Shown here one piece after another: positions 17,829-27,079 of a DNA stretch of 64,000 nt. Each line of letters starts with the position of its first letter. The first letter of the stretch is position 1. The notes below the pieces were generated by a model. It worked only from the letters and a program-made list of their open reading frames with translations. It searched no databases and was not told where the DNA came from. The translations under genes were made by a program, and so were the position numbers. This DNA comes from Nocardia pseudovaccinii NBRC 100343 (GTDB taxonomy: Bacteria > Actinomycetota > Actinomycetes > Mycobacteriales > Mycobacteriaceae), in the NCBI RefSeq assembly GCF_001613225.1, contig NZ_BDBY01000009.1, forward strand, positions 19,134-83,133, in the 5' to 3' direction.

Positions 17829-19466
17829 TTGAGCAGGTTCACCGACGAGATGTACGCAACGGCACAAACCTCGAGTCGCGGATTGGTGACCGGGGAGCCC
17901 AACGCGCCGTTTCGGCAGACCTGGGGTGAGATCCATCGAATCGCACGACGGATGGCGGGTGGACTCGCCGAAGCCGGTATCGGACACGGTGACGCGGTAG
18001 GCGTGCTGGCCGGGATGCCGGTCGATATCGCACCGGCCTGTCAGGGCATCTGGATGCGCGGCGCGTCGATCACCATGTTGCATCAGCCGACGCCGCGCAC
18101 GGATCTGGTGGTCTGGGCCCGCGATACCGAGACGGTGCTGTCGATGATCGAGGCGCGCGCGGTGGTACTCGGCGCGCCCTTCGAGGCCGCCGAACCACTG
18201 CTGCGCGAGCGCGGCATCGCCGTGGTGCGAATCGATCAGCTGCGCGAGTGCCCGGAGACCGATCCGGTGCCGACTGTCGAGACCGATATCGCGTTGCAGC
18301 AGTTGACATCCGGTTCGACCGGATCGCCGAAGGCGGTGCGGATCACGCACGAGAACTTCTATACCAACGCCTACGCCATGTTCGATCGGGTGAAGTTCCA
18401 GCTCGACGAGGATGTGATGATCAGCTGGCTGCCCCTGTTCCACGATATGGGGATGGTCGGATTCCTCAGTGTCCCCATGCAATTCGGCGCCGAAGTGGTC
18501 TGCGTGACGCCGATCGACTTCCTGATGCGTCCGCTGCTGTGGGCCGAGCTGATCGACAAGTACCGCGGCACCGTAACGGCAGCACCGAATTTCGCGTACT
18601 CACTGCTGGCTCGCCGACTCAAGCAAGCCGAGGACGGCGCCTACGATCTCAGCAGCGTCCGATACATGTGGAACGGCGCCGAACCTGTCGATCCGGACAC
18701 CATGGAGAACCTCGCCGCGGCAGGCAAACGCTTCCGGCTCAATCCGATGGCGCTCACCCCGGTCTACGGCATGGCCGAAACCACACTGGCCGTATCGGTT
18801 CCGGATCCCGGACACGGACAGGTCCTCGACATCATCGATGCCGATCTGCTCGAGGCGCTGGGCAAGGCCGTGCCGACCCACGATCACCACGGCAATGTCC
18901 GCCGCATGCCCACGCTTGGCTATCTGGTCGACAATCTCGAGGGGCGGGTCGTCGATGCGGAGCGCCAGCCGCTGCCGACCCGTTCGGTCGGCGTGATCGA
19001 ACTTCGCGGTCCCGCCGTCACTTCCGGCTATGTCACGGTCAACGGGTTCCAGCCGACGCAGGATGCCGACGGCTGGCTCGACACCGGCGACATCGGCTAC
19101 TTCACCGATGAGGGCCTGATCGTGGTGTGCGGCCGGATCAAGGACGTCATCATCATGGGCGGTCGCAATATCTACCCGACCGATATCGAGCGTGCCGCCA
19201 TGCGCGTGGCGGGGGTGCGTCCCGGCAATGCCGTCGCGGTCCGCCTGGACGCGGGCGAGAAACGCGAAAGCTTCGCCGTCGTGGTGGAAAGCAACGACCA
19301 CCAGAATGCCGATGAGGTCAAGCGCATCGAACGCGAAATTGTGCACGCGGTGTTCTCCGAAGTCGGCGCCCGACCGCGCACCGTCGCAGTGCTCGGCCCC
19401 GGCGCCCTCCCGAAAACCTCCTCGGGCAAGCTGCGCCGCTCCGCCACCGCGATCCACCTGCGCTGA
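17829..19466 (+). CDS. pks16: Fatty-acyl-AMP/CoA ligase, Pks16-like
   Basis: A 545-residue ANL-superfamily adenylating enzyme. It begins MSRFTDEMY, contains the P-loop-like [18 protein letters not shown], the [13 protein letters not shown] segment typical of FAAL-like ligases, [11 protein letters not shown], the hinge-side [12 protein letters not shown] and a terminal [10 protein letters not shown] lysine motif. It matches Rv1013 (named pks16, though not a polyketide synthase) throughout, and lies next to pth as in mycobacteria. It should activate long acyl chains. Whether the product is acyl-AMP or acyl-CoA cannot be read from the sequence. The start is TTG with AGGGAG upstream. Confidence 0.93.
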   Translation: MSRFTDEMYATAQTSSRGLVTGEPNAPFRQTWGEIHRIARRMAGGLAEAGIGHGDAVGVLAGMPVDIAPACQGIWMRGASITMLHQPTPRTDLVVWARDTETVLSMIEARAVVLGAPFEAAEPLLRERGIAVVRIDQLRECPETDPVPTVETDIALQQLTSGSTGSPKAVRITHENFYTNAYAMFDRVKFQLDEDVMISWLPLFHDMGMVGFLSVPMQFGAEVVCVTPIDFLMRPLLWAELIDKYRGTVTAAPNFAYSLLARRLKQAEDGAYDLSSVRYMWNGAEPVDPDTMENLAAAGKRFRLNPMALTPVYGMAETTLAVSVPDPGHGQVLDIIDADLLEALGKAVPTHDHHGNVRRMPTLGYLVDNLEGRVVDAERQPLPTRSVGVIELRGPAVTSGYVTVNGFQPTQDADGWLDTGDIGYFTDEGLIVVCGRIKDVIIMGGRNIYPTDIERAAMRVAGVRPGNAVAVRLDAGEKRESFAVVVESNDHQNADEVKRIEREIVHAVFSEVGARPRTVAVLGPGALPKTSSGKLRRSATAIHLR

Positions 19467-19484
19467 GCCGCAGTCGAACTCGGC

Positions 19485-20066
19485 CTAGTGCAGTTGGTTC
19501 TGGGCCGATTCGAGCCCGACGCGCAGCAGCAGTTCGACCGCGTCCGCGGCCTGCTCCACGATCACCGGCACTTCCTTGCGCTCCACCGACGAAAACGGTT
19601 TGAGCACGTAGTCCGCCGGGTCCTGGCGACCCGGCGGTCGGCCGATGCCGATGCGGGTGCGCAGATAGTCCTTGGTGGTCAGGGCACTGGAGACCGAACG
19701 CAGTCCGTTGTGCCCGCCCTCACCGCCGCCGCGCTTGAGCCGGATCTGACCGAACGGCAGATCCAATTCGTCGTGCACGACGATCACCTCGGTCGGCGGC
19801 ACCGAGAAGAATTTCGCCAGCGCCGCGACCGAGCGCCCGGACAGATTCATGAACGAGCGCGGCTTGGCGATCAATACCTGACGCCCGTCCAGCCTGGCCT
19901 GCAAGAGATCCGCACTGGACTTCTTGTGCACAGCAAAACGGCCGCCGACGCGCTGCGCGAGCACGTCGGCGACCAGAAAGCCGATATTGTGCCGGGTGCG
20001 CTCGTACTCCGAACCTGGGTTGCCAAGTCCGACCACGAGCGCGGGCCCGGTCGAGGATTCGGTCAT
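19485..20066 (-). CDS. pth: Peptidyl-tRNA hydrolase
   Basis: Pth releases peptides from prematurely dissociated peptidyl-tRNA. The 193-residue protein shows [20 protein letters not shown] with the catalytic His, the NLSG segment ([13 protein letters not shown]), [29 protein letters not shown] and a lysine-rich C-terminus. It lies 24 bp downstream of rplY on the same strand, as in mycobacteria, so the two form an operon. It converges with the pks16-type gene. Confidence 0.97.
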   Translation of the reverse strand: MTESSTGPALVVGLGNPGSEYERTRHNIGFLVADVLAQRVGGRFAVHKKSSADLLQARLDGRQVLIAKPRSFMNLSGRSVAALAKFFSVPPTEVIVVHDELDLPFGQIRLKRGGGEGGHNGLRSVSSALTTKDYLRTRIGIGRPPGRQDPADYVLKPFSSVERKEVPVIVEQAADAVELLLRVGLESAQNQLH

Positions 20067-20090
20067 TCGGACAACCGACCCGGGGAGTTC

Positions 20091-20690
20091 TTACTCGGCG
20101 CTCTCGGCCTCGGCTTCGCCCTCTTCCCCGGCGGGAGCCTCGGCGGCCGGAGCGGCGATGATGTTGACGATCAGCGCCTCCGGGTCACCGGCCAGGGTGA
20201 CGCCCTTCGGCAGGTCGATCGCACCGGCGGTGATCTGGGTGCCCGCCTCGGCGCCCTCGATCGAGACCTCGATGGCCTCCGGGATGTTGAGCGCGTCGGC
20301 CTCGATGGACAGCGTGGTGGCGTCCTGGGTGACCAGGGTGCCCGCGCCGGCCTCACCGGTCAGCGTGACGTTCACATCGGCGGTGACCTTCTCGCCGCGC
20401 TTGACGATCAGCAGGTCGGCGTGCTCGATGTAACGGCGAATCGGGTGCACCACAACGGATTTGGTCAGCGCGAGCTGCTTCTTGCCGTCGATGACGAGGT
20501 TCAGCACCGCATTGGTGCCGTGCTCGCGCAGAATGGCGGCGAAGGCCTGGGCGTTGAGCGAGAGGTGCTGCGGGTCGGCGGCGTGGCCGTACAGTACGGC
20601 GGGAACGTTGCCCGCGCGACGGGTGCGGCGGGCGGCGCCCTTGCCGAACTCCGTGCGGACGGCGGCTTCGAGAAGGTTGGCGTCGGACAT
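20091..20690 (-). CDS. rplY: 50S ribosomal protein L25 (CTC-type)
   Basis: L25 binds 5S rRNA in the large subunit. This is the long, two-domain CTC form, 199 residues. The N-terminal 5S-binding domain has [23 protein letters not shown], then [19 protein letters not shown], and the C-terminal domain ends in an acidic, alanine-rich tail ([16 protein letters not shown]). It is the first gene of rplY-pth. About 300 bp upstream, shared with divergent prfC, carry no clear gene. Confidence 0.96.
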   Translation of the reverse strand: MSDANLLEAAVRTEFGKGAARRTRRAGNVPAVLYGHAADPQHLSLNAQAFAAILREHGTNAVLNLVIDGKKQLALTKSVVVHPIRRYIEHADLLIVKRGEKVTADVNVTLTGEAGAGTLVTQDATTLSIEADALNIPEAIEVSIEGAEAGTQITAGAIDLPKGVTLAGDPEALIVNIIAAPAAEAPAGEEGEAEAESAE

Positions 20691-20991
20691 GACTGGATCT
20701 ACTCCCTACGGCTCTTCCGGGCTGTCAACAGTGCGCCAGGGACTGTTTCCCCCCTGGCAAATGGTTGGTCTACTCGTCGGGCGAAGACCGAACGAGGACG
20801 GCCGAGAGCCGAGCCGCGTCGATCACGGTGAACGCATTACGTCTGCGGTCACCCTCGCCGAGACAACCCGAACACCATAGCGCAAGTGTTTATGTCCAGC
20901 TGAATCGGGTGGTCGGACTGGCCGGATTGTCGTCACCCCGGTCGCGTACGCTGGAGCGGTTGCCGATCGGCCGTCTGAAAGGTTGTTGCAG
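20691..20991. other. Divergent intergenic region rplY / prfC
   Basis: About 300 bp between divergent translation genes. It must hold promoters for both. I see no RNA gene, strong palindrome or small reading frame with a ribosome site. A gaaagg motif at about 20977-20982 serves prfC. Confidence 0.5.
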
Positions 20992-22635
20992 TTGACCGCC
21001 TCCACTGAGGGTGTCGTCACGCCCGCCCCGCGTGGGTTGCCCGCCGAGGTCGCCCGGCGACGCACATTCGCGGTGATCTCCCACCCCGACGCGGGCAAGT
21101 CGACGCTCACCGAGGCGCTGGCGTTGCACGCCAGGATGATCTCCGAGGCGGGCGCGATCCACGGCAAGGCCGGACGCAAGTCCACCGTGTCGGACTGGAT
21201 GGAGATGGAGAAGGCGCGCGGCATCTCGGTGAGTTCGACCGCGCTGCAGTTCAACTACCGCGCCGCGGGCTCCGACATCGATAACGTCATCAACCTCGTC
21301 GACACCCCCGGCCACTCGGATTTCTCCGAGGACACCTACCGCGTGCTCACCGCCGTCGACGCCGCGGTCATGCTCATCGACGCCGCAAAGGGTCTGGAGC
21401 CGCAGACACTGAAGTTGTTCCAGGTGTGCCGCCATCGCGGCATCCCGGTCGTCACCGTGATCAACAAGTGGGACCGTCCGGGCCGCGCGCCGCTGGAACT
21501 GCTCGACGAGATCAGCGAGCGGATCGGCCTCACCCCGACGCCGCTGTTCCTGCCGGTCGGCATCGCCGGTGACTTCCGCGGTCTGCTACGCCGTGGTCCC
21601 GAGGGCGCGGCCGTCGAATACATCCACTTCACTCGGACCGCGGGTGGCGCGACCATCGCGCCGGAGGAATCTATAGATCCGGAATCGGCCGCGACCCGCG
21701 AGGGGGAGGCGTGGACGACCGCCGCCGAGGAGAGCGAACTGCTCTCTGCCACCGGGCAGGACCACGACCAGGAAATGTTCCTGGCCGGGCAGACCTCCCC
21801 CGTCATCTACGCCTCCGCGATGCTGAATTTCGGTGTGCGACAACTGCTGGAGACCCTGGTCGCGCTGGCGCCCGCGCCCGGCTCGCGCGCCGATATCGGC
21901 GGCACGCCGCGCAATACCACCGATCCGTTCAGCGCGGTCGTATTCAAGGTGCAGGCCGGAATGGATGCCGCACACCGGGATCGGCTCGCATTCATGCGGA
22001 TCGTGTCCGGCGAATTCGAGCGCGGGATGGTCGTCACGCACGCGCAGACCGGTCGGCCGTTCGCGACCAAATACGCGCTCACCGTTTTCGGACGGGAGCG
22101 CTCGACCGTCGACACCGCCTACCCGGGTGACGTGGTCGGCCTCGTGAATGCCACCGCGCTGGCGCCGGGGCACACGCTGTTCGTGGACAAGAAGGTGGAG
22201 TTCCCGCCGATCCCGTCCTTCGCGCCGGAGCACTTCGCGGTGCTGCGGGCGCAGAGTGCGGGTAAGTACAAGCAGTTCCGCAAGGCCATCGACCAACTCG
22301 ATTCCGAAGGCGTGGTGCAGGTCCTGCGCAATGACGCGCGCGGCGATGCCTCACCCGTGCTCGCGGCGGTCGGTCCGATGCAGTTCGAGGTGGTCACCGC
22401 GCGGATGCTCGCGGAGTTCAATGTCGAGACGCATATGGAGCATCTGCCCTACACGCTGGCCAGGCGCACCGATGCGGAGTCGATGGCCGAACTCGATCGG
22501 CAGCGCGGGGTCGAGGTGTTCACCCGCTCCGACGGGGCGCTGTTGGCGCTGTTCAGCGATAAGTGGCGGTTGCAGTACATCGAGAAGGAGCATCCGAAGC
22601 TGACGCTCGAGCCGCTGGTCGCCGCGGCGGATTAG
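20992..22635 (+). CDS. prfC: Peptide chain release factor 3
   Basis: RF3 is a GTPase that recycles RF1/RF2 from the ribosome after peptide release. The 547-residue protein has the G1 loop SHPDAGKSTLTE, switch region GRKSTVSDWMEMEKARGISVSSTALQF, G3 VDTPGHSDFSEDTYR, G4 NKWDRPGR, and RF3-specific C-terminal segments (MQFEVVTARMLAEFNVE). A TTG start is inferred at 20992, 9 bases after aaagg. An in-frame TTG at 20983 would add three residues. M. tuberculosis lacks RF3, so this gene is an addition relative to that genome. Confidence 0.94.
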   Translation: MTASTEGVVTPAPRGLPAEVARRRTFAVISHPDAGKSTLTEALALHARMISEAGAIHGKAGRKSTVSDWMEMEKARGISVSSTALQFNYRAAGSDIDNVINLVDTPGHSDFSEDTYRVLTAVDAAVMLIDAAKGLEPQTLKLFQVCRHRGIPVVTVINKWDRPGRAPLELLDEISERIGLTPTPLFLPVGIAGDFRGLLRRGPEGAAVEYIHFTRTAGGATIAPEESIDPESAATREGEAWTTAAEESELLSATGQDHDQEMFLAGQTSPVIYASAMLNFGVRQLLETLVALAPAPGSRADIGGTPRNTTDPFSAVVFKVQAGMDAAHRDRLAFMRIVSGEFERGMVVTHAQTGRPFATKYALTVFGRERSTVDTAYPGDVVGLVNATALAPGHTLFVDKKVEFPPIPSFAPEHFAVLRAQSAGKYKQFRKAIDQLDSEGVVQVLRNDARGDASPVLAAVGPMQFEVVTARMLAEFNVETHMEHLPYTLARRTDAESMAELDRQRGVEVFTRSDGALLALFSDKWRLQYIEKEHPKLTLEPLVAAAD

Positions 22636-22645
22636 GGATCGCCGT

Positions 22646-23200
22646 TCACCCGGCCTCGGGCTCGGCGGCCTCCGGTCCGGTCTCTCGCCCCAGCAGGGTG
22701 GCGCCGGGCTCGCGCTCGACCGACGCGATGCCGTCCTCGCGCGTGATCAGCCCCCATCGACTCGATGTCAGGCGCAGGCTCGGCAGATCGCTGAGCGAGA
22801 GCACCACCTCATAGGTGCGCTCGTATCCGGTATGCGCGATGCGCCAGCGACCGTCATTGCAGCGGACGTAGCGATCGGTATAGAAGGCCGCGCCGCGCAA
22901 CAGCATGTTGTGCGCGGGTATCAGCACGGTATCGGCGAGATACCAAGTGCCGGTAGCGTTATCACCGTCGACATCGATCTCCGGATGGTCGCATCGATGC
23001 TCGGTGATGACGTGCGGACCGAGGGTGTTGCGCATGAAGGCGAGGAACGCATCCCGCGATTCGAACTGCAGGTATTCGCTGTAGGTGGCGGTCGCCTCCG
23101 GGATCATGGTGTCCGCGAATTCGTCCCACGACTTGGTGTCGAGGGTGCGCAGATACCTGAACTTCAGGCGACTGATCGCTGACACAGCATCCTGGTCCAT
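22646..23200 (-). CDS. NTF2-like (SnoaL_4-type) protein
   Basis: A 184-residue protein with an NTF2-like cone fold: an N-terminal helical part (DAVSAISRLKFRYLRTLDTKSWDEFADTM), then EYLQFESRDAFLAFMRNTL, a histidine-containing strand (HVITEHRCDHPEIDVDGDNATGTWYL) and GRWRIAHTGYERTYEVV. Families of this type include small dehydratases, isomerases and binding proteins. The residues do not decide between these. The C-terminal 40 residues are disordered. It converges with prfC, with 10 bp between stops. Confidence 0.85.
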   Translation of the reverse strand: MDQDAVSAISRLKFRYLRTLDTKSWDEFADTMIPEATATYSEYLQFESRDAFLAFMRNTLGPHVITEHRCDHPEIDVDGDNATGTWYLADTVLIPAHNMLLRGAAFYTDRYVRCNDGRWRIAHTGYERTYEVVLSLSDLPSLRLTSSRWGLITREDGIASVEREPGATLLGRETGPEAAEPEAG

Positions 23201-23300
23201 AACTCAACAATCCCATTCGAAGTCGCCGCGCTACGGAGATTGGGAGATTTGTATCAGATTGCTATCACTTCGAGCCGAAATCGGCGGTCTACCGGGCGAG

Positions 23301-24182
23301 TCAGTTTCCGATGGTGAAGCAGGTGTTGCAGAAATCGCTGCCGAATTCGGTCAGCCGCAGACTCTTGCGCACGATCTTGGGCGCGCGCCCGGCCTTTTTC
23401 AGCGCCGCCTCGACCACCGGCTGCACCTCGAGCACCATGTAGCGGCTGAGCACCACCGGGTCATCGGAAACCTGGGTCAGGCCGAGGCGGTTGAGGTTGA
23501 TCAGATAGGTGCGGGCACGGTCCGGATAACGGACACCGGCCTGTTCCGGAACCGAGGTGAGATCACCGGTTACCAACTCCGAGCCGATGCCGAGCGGACG
23601 GTTGGTGCGCACATCGACCGACGGCTGCGGACCGTTCAATGCCATGAACCGCAGAATGCGTGCCTCATCCGGAGCCAGCTCGTCGAGGATCCGGTCATAG
23701 GCGGGGTGCACGTCCTCGGTGAAGTAGACATCGGCCGAGCGGGCGAGCAGCGCATCGCCGCGGCGACGCAACTCTTCGCTACTGGCCGAGTGCAGCGGCG
23801 CGCCTATGCCGATCGCCGCGGGCTGCGGCGCGCTACCGTTGGAAGTCGGTACGTAGCTGACGATTTCGCGCACCGACCCCTCGGTGACACCGAGCGCGCT
23901 GCGCGCGATGGAGCGCAACGCATTACCGGTGCGCTCGGCGATATCCGCAGACGACTCACCGTCGAGCGCGGCCTGGGTGATCTCCTTGGTCACCTCGTAG
24001 GTCGTCTCGACGGCCCACTGACTGCCGCGCACCACGGTGCCCGCCGCGAGCCCCGCCGCTCGGAACACACCGCGAATCAGCCGCGCCTCATTGCTGATCT
24101 GCCGCTGTTCGACATCCGAGCTGCGCTCCACCGAGCGGGAACCGGCCCGGGCTATGTCCTGTCCGGTCCTGTCGTCTGTCAC
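23301..24182 (-). CDS. Abi-alpha / DUF4393-like protein, copy 1
   Basis: A 293-residue cytoplasmic or membrane-peripheral protein. An N-terminal helical part with amphipathic character (GVFRAAGLAAGTVVRGSQWAVETTYEVTKE) is followed by a domain containing LAPDEARILRFMALNGPQPSVDVRTNRP and a basic C-terminal region. The core ELxPDEARILRF..GPQPS.D.R, then YL.NL.RLGL, is shared with the protein at 25827, so the two are paralogues. It resembles Abi-alpha (DUF4393) proteins, a family named for abortive-infection association. That assignment is from motif memory only. It is divergently transcribed from the DUF445 gene. Confidence 0.72.
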   Translation of the reverse strand: MTDDRTGQDIARAGSRSVERSSDVEQRQISNEARLIRGVFRAAGLAAGTVVRGSQWAVETTYEVTKEITQAALDGESSADIAERTGNALRSIARSALGVTEGSVREIVSYVPTSNGSAPQPAAIGIGAPLHSASSEELRRRGDALLARSADVYFTEDVHPAYDRILDELAPDEARILRFMALNGPQPSVDVRTNRPLGIGSELVTGDLTSVPEQAGVRYPDRARTYLINLNRLGLTQVSDDPVVLSRYMVLEVQPVVEAALKKAGRAPKIVRKSLRLTEFGSDFCNTCFTIGN

Positions 24183-24513
24183 GTTCTCTCCGATGTATTG
24201 CCAAGTGAACGAATACGCCCACAGATTATTGCCCGCCAGCCTTCCAGGTATGCCTTACCGCGAGCCGAGTGGGCCAGCAAACACGCCGACCCCTGCTGTC
24301 GGACGCGTGATTGTCGCCATTGTCTCCGCCGCCGGTTGACACTACGACATTCTGGACACACAGTGTGACTGATGTCTCAGACAATCCGCTGTGGCCCGGG
24401 ACACTCGCGATGGACCGGCGTCTAGACCTCACAGTAGGGTCCGTCTGCCGACTGGGTGCTAGTTTGGGTTGCCGGTGAGGCGGCGGTCACCGGTATATCG
24501 GCAGGAGGGTGTC
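24183..24513. promoter_or_regulatory. Divergent promoter region, Abi-alpha-like / DUF445 genes
   Basis: About 330 bp without a gene. It contains ttgaca at 24336 on the plus strand, an 11-bp palindrome cacacagtgtg at 24357-24367, and aggaggg before the DUF445 start. Promoters for both directions are expected here. The ttgaca has no convincing -10 partner. Confidence 0.4.
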
Positions 24514-25836
24514 GTGTTGGAGAGTGTTTTCGGGGTGCACCCGACGGTCCTCCTGGAGTTAGTGACTATCCCCCTTTTCACTGGCATCATCGGATACATC
24601 ACCAACTGGACCGGCATCCTGATGTTGTTCAAGCCGGTTGCTTTCCACGGTATTCGTTTACCTGGATTGCGCGCACTGTTTCCCTTCCTGCCCAAGCGAA
24701 TTCAGGTGCTGCCGCTGCTGAGCTACGACGGCCGAATGGGCTGGCAGGGCATTGTGCCCTCGCGCGCGGACAAAATGGCGAGCATCGCGGTAGACAAGGG
24801 GCTGGCGAAACTCGGTAGCGTCGCCGACTTCTATCGCGAACTGGAGCCGGACAAGCTCGCCGAACATCTCGCCACTATCGCCGACGCGCAGATCAAGGAC
24901 ATAGTCGAAGAAATCCTGCGCCGCGAACATCCGCAACTCTGGTACAACCTGCCGACCGGGGTGCGCGAGATGATTCACGCGCGGGTCCGCCAGCAGCTGC
25001 CCGACATTCTGCGCGAGCTGACCGAGGAATTGGGCGCCAATATCGATCAGCTACTCGACGTGAAGCAGATGGTCATCCGTTATTTCCAGGCGCGTCCACA
25101 TCTGCTCAACACCCTTTTCCAGGTGCTCGGCGCCAAAGAACTGCGCTTCATGCAGAACTTCGGTTTCTACTTCGGCGCGCCGATGGGTGTCGTGCTGGTC
25201 GCCGTGTTGCATGTGACCGGCTGGTCGTCGCTGGTGGTGCTGCCGATCGGCGGTGTCATCATCGGCTGGGTGGTCAACTGGATCGGCCTGAATATGATCT
25301 TCGCGCCCGCGTACCCGAAGTGGTGGTGCCCGTGGCGGCAGGGTCTGCTGATCAAGCGCCAGCTCGAAATCACCGACGGCTACGCGGAATTGGTCTCCAG
25401 TCAGGTGATGACCGTCGCCAACATCGGTGACGAGTTGCTGAACGGCCCGCGCTCGGACCGGACCATGCAGATGCTCGAGGACACGCTGCGCCCGGCCGCG
25501 GACCGGGCGCTCGGACCGGCCCGACCGGCGGTGAAGTTCATGCTCGGCAGCCGGGAGTACGACTCGCTGCAGTCGACGCTGACCACCGAGGCGATGTCCA
25601 TCGCGCCGATCGCCTTCGCCGATCCGGACTTCAACGTTCAGCAGGGCAGGCAAATCAACGACTACATCGCCAAACAGATGTCGGCGCTTTCGCCTCCCGA
25701 CTTCGTGGATATGCTGCGATCGGCCATCAAACAGGACGAATGGCTCCTTTTTCTGCATGGCGGCGTGTTGGGGCTCTTCGCCGGATACGCTCACATCCTG
25801 ATCTTCGGAACGGGAGTGGCGACAACATGGCTATGA
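24514..25836 (+). CDS. DUF445 family membrane protein
   Basis: A 440-residue protein with N-terminal and central hydrophobic segments (VHPTVLLELVTIPLFTGIIGYITNWTG, then APMGVVLVAVLHV and VVLPIGGVIIGWVVNWIGL) and a short one at the C-terminus. Between them are long helical soluble regions. IGYITNWTGILMLF and GWVVNWIGLNMIF are the paired motifs of the YheB/DUF445 family, which has no established biochemical function. The GTG at 24514 follows AGGAGGG by about five bases. The upstream in-frame start at 24469 lacks one. The stop overlaps the next gene by 10 bp. Confidence 0.9.
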   Translation: MLESVFGVHPTVLLELVTIPLFTGIIGYITNWTGILMLFKPVAFHGIRLPGLRALFPFLPKRIQVLPLLSYDGRMGWQGIVPSRADKMASIAVDKGLAKLGSVADFYRELEPDKLAEHLATIADAQIKDIVEEILRREHPQLWYNLPTGVREMIHARVRQQLPDILRELTEELGANIDQLLDVKQMVIRYFQARPHLLNTLFQVLGAKELRFMQNFGFYFGAPMGVVLVAVLHVTGWSSLVVLPIGGVIIGWVVNWIGLNMIFAPAYPKWWCPWRQGLLIKRQLEITDGYAELVSSQVMTVANIGDELLNGPRSDRTMQMLEDTLRPAADRALGPARPAVKFMLGSREYDSLQSTLTTEAMSIAPIAFADPDFNVQQGRQINDYIAKQMSALSPPDFVDMLRSAIKQDEWLLFLHGGVLGLFAGYAHILIFGTGVATTWL

Positions 25837-26756
25837 CGGAAGCTGGCGGCGACGATCTGCGGGCCGCCGGGCAGGGCTCCGAGCGAACCGAGCAGTCCGA
25901 AGTGGCCGAAACCCCAAGAACTTCCGAGTCCTCGACATCCGGGCAATCGACGGAGATCGCGCGCCTGCCCGTTGGTGCGGTCGAGCCGAAGCGGCAGGTC
26001 AGCTCGGTGCGCAAGACCGTTCGCGCGACCACCGGGGTCGCCAGGGTCGCGGTGAGCGCGGCCGCCGAGGTGACCGCGTGGAGCATCGACACCGCACTCG
26101 GCGTCGGGGCCACCGTGGTGCGCGGCAGTATCGCGGGAACTCCCCCGCGCGAGGTGCTCGCCGAGGCGGAGGCGGAGGTTCGTGACGCGGTGCGGCGCGC
26201 GTTGCGCCTGCCCGCTACGCCCGAACAGCCCACGTCCGATGCCGTTCCCACCTTGCGTGAGCAGGGGGCCGCGCTGCTGCGGCTGTCGGCGAGCACGCAG
26301 GGCGAACACCACGAAACCCACCCTGCCTTCGCGCGCATGCTCGAGGAGCTGACCCCCGATGAGGCGCGCATCCTGCGCTTCCTGCACCTCGACGGCCCGC
26401 AGCCCTCGATCGATATCCGCGCCGGACGACCGCGCGGCATCGGCGTCGAGCGAATCATTTCCGGGCTCAACCTGATCGGTGAGCACGCGGGCCTGCGCTT
26501 CCCCAACCGGATCCAGCAGTACCTGCCGAACCTGCGCCGCCTCGGACTGATCGAATTCGTCAAGGAACCGGTGGGCAATCCGAACCGCTACCAACTCCTC
26601 GAAGCCCAATCCCCCGTCCGAGAAGTGTTGAAGCGCTCCGGTTTCGGCACCAAGGTCTACTATCGCAGCATTGCCCTCACAGGCTTCGGCGCGGACTTCG
26701 TGCAAACCTGCCTGCCCGTTGTGGTCCAGGACGGGCGCGTCTCCGGCACCAGCTAG
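25827..26756 (+). CDS. Abi-alpha / DUF4393-like protein, copy 2
   Basis: A 309-residue paralogue of the protein at 23301. After a disordered, Ser/Thr/Glu-rich N-terminus of about 50 residues come helical alanine-rich segments (VARVAVSAAAEVTAWSIDTAL), then HPAFARMLEELTPDEARILRFLHLDGPQPSIDIRAGRPRGIG, YLPNLRRLGLIEFV and a C-terminal FGADFVQTC (compare FGSDFCNTC in copy 1). Its ATG lies inside the end of the DUF445 gene, so the two are translated together. The long antisense frames are shadows. Function is unproven. See the finding on this locus. Confidence 0.75.
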   Translation: MAMTEAGGDDLRAAGQGSERTEQSEVAETPRTSESSTSGQSTEIARLPVGAVEPKRQVSSVRKTVRATTGVARVAVSAAAEVTAWSIDTALGVGATVVRGSIAGTPPREVLAEAEAEVRDAVRRALRLPATPEQPTSDAVPTLREQGAALLRLSASTQGEHHETHPAFARMLEELTPDEARILRFLHLDGPQPSIDIRAGRPRGIGVERIISGLNLIGEHAGLRFPNRIQQYLPNLRRLGLIEFVKEPVGNPNRYQLLEAQSPVREVLKRSGFGTKVYYRSIALTGFGADFVQTCLPVVVQDGRVSGTS

Positions 26757-26796
26757 ACCAGCCGTGTAGCGCTCGTCGTTGTCCTGTTCGGGTTGG

Positions 26797-27058
26797 TTGG
26801 GCCGCGGTGGGTCCTGTTTGTTCTGCACCGACTTCTCGGGATCTGCCGGACCAGGATGGTTTGGCATTCCACGGGTTTGCCGGTGCAGTGCTGGGCGCGT
26901 CGTGTGCCGTCCCCGGCTTACCTCCCGCGGTCAGGTGGGCAGGCCCACAGCTTCCAGCCCGGTCCACTGGCTGTGGTTGCGTTCTCGAGAGCTTGTCGAG
27001 GGTAGTCGGATGGTGGTTGTAATTGAGGTTGTGAGCAACCATTCGACTGCGCTCGATT
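26797..27058. repeat. Dispersed non-coding repeat, copy B (about 260 bp)
   Basis: Second copy of the repeat at 16084-16333. It starts ttgggccgcggtgggtcc and ends ccattcgactgcgctcgat. Identity is highest in the middle (cagtgctgggcgcgtcgtgtgccgt, split here by one change from copy A) and at the right arm. The left arm of the terminal inverted repeat is degenerate here, while the right arm is intact. Again it lies between convergent genes, the Abi-alpha-like copy 2 and the ABC-F gene. Confidence 0.85.
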
Positions 27059-27079
27059 GGCCCGTGCCGCGGCGGCCGG

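Noticed and set aside
24336..24367. A sigma-A promoter at ttgaca for the DUF445 gene
   Set aside because: No acceptable -10 hexamer lies 16-19 bp downstream, so the match is likely by chance.
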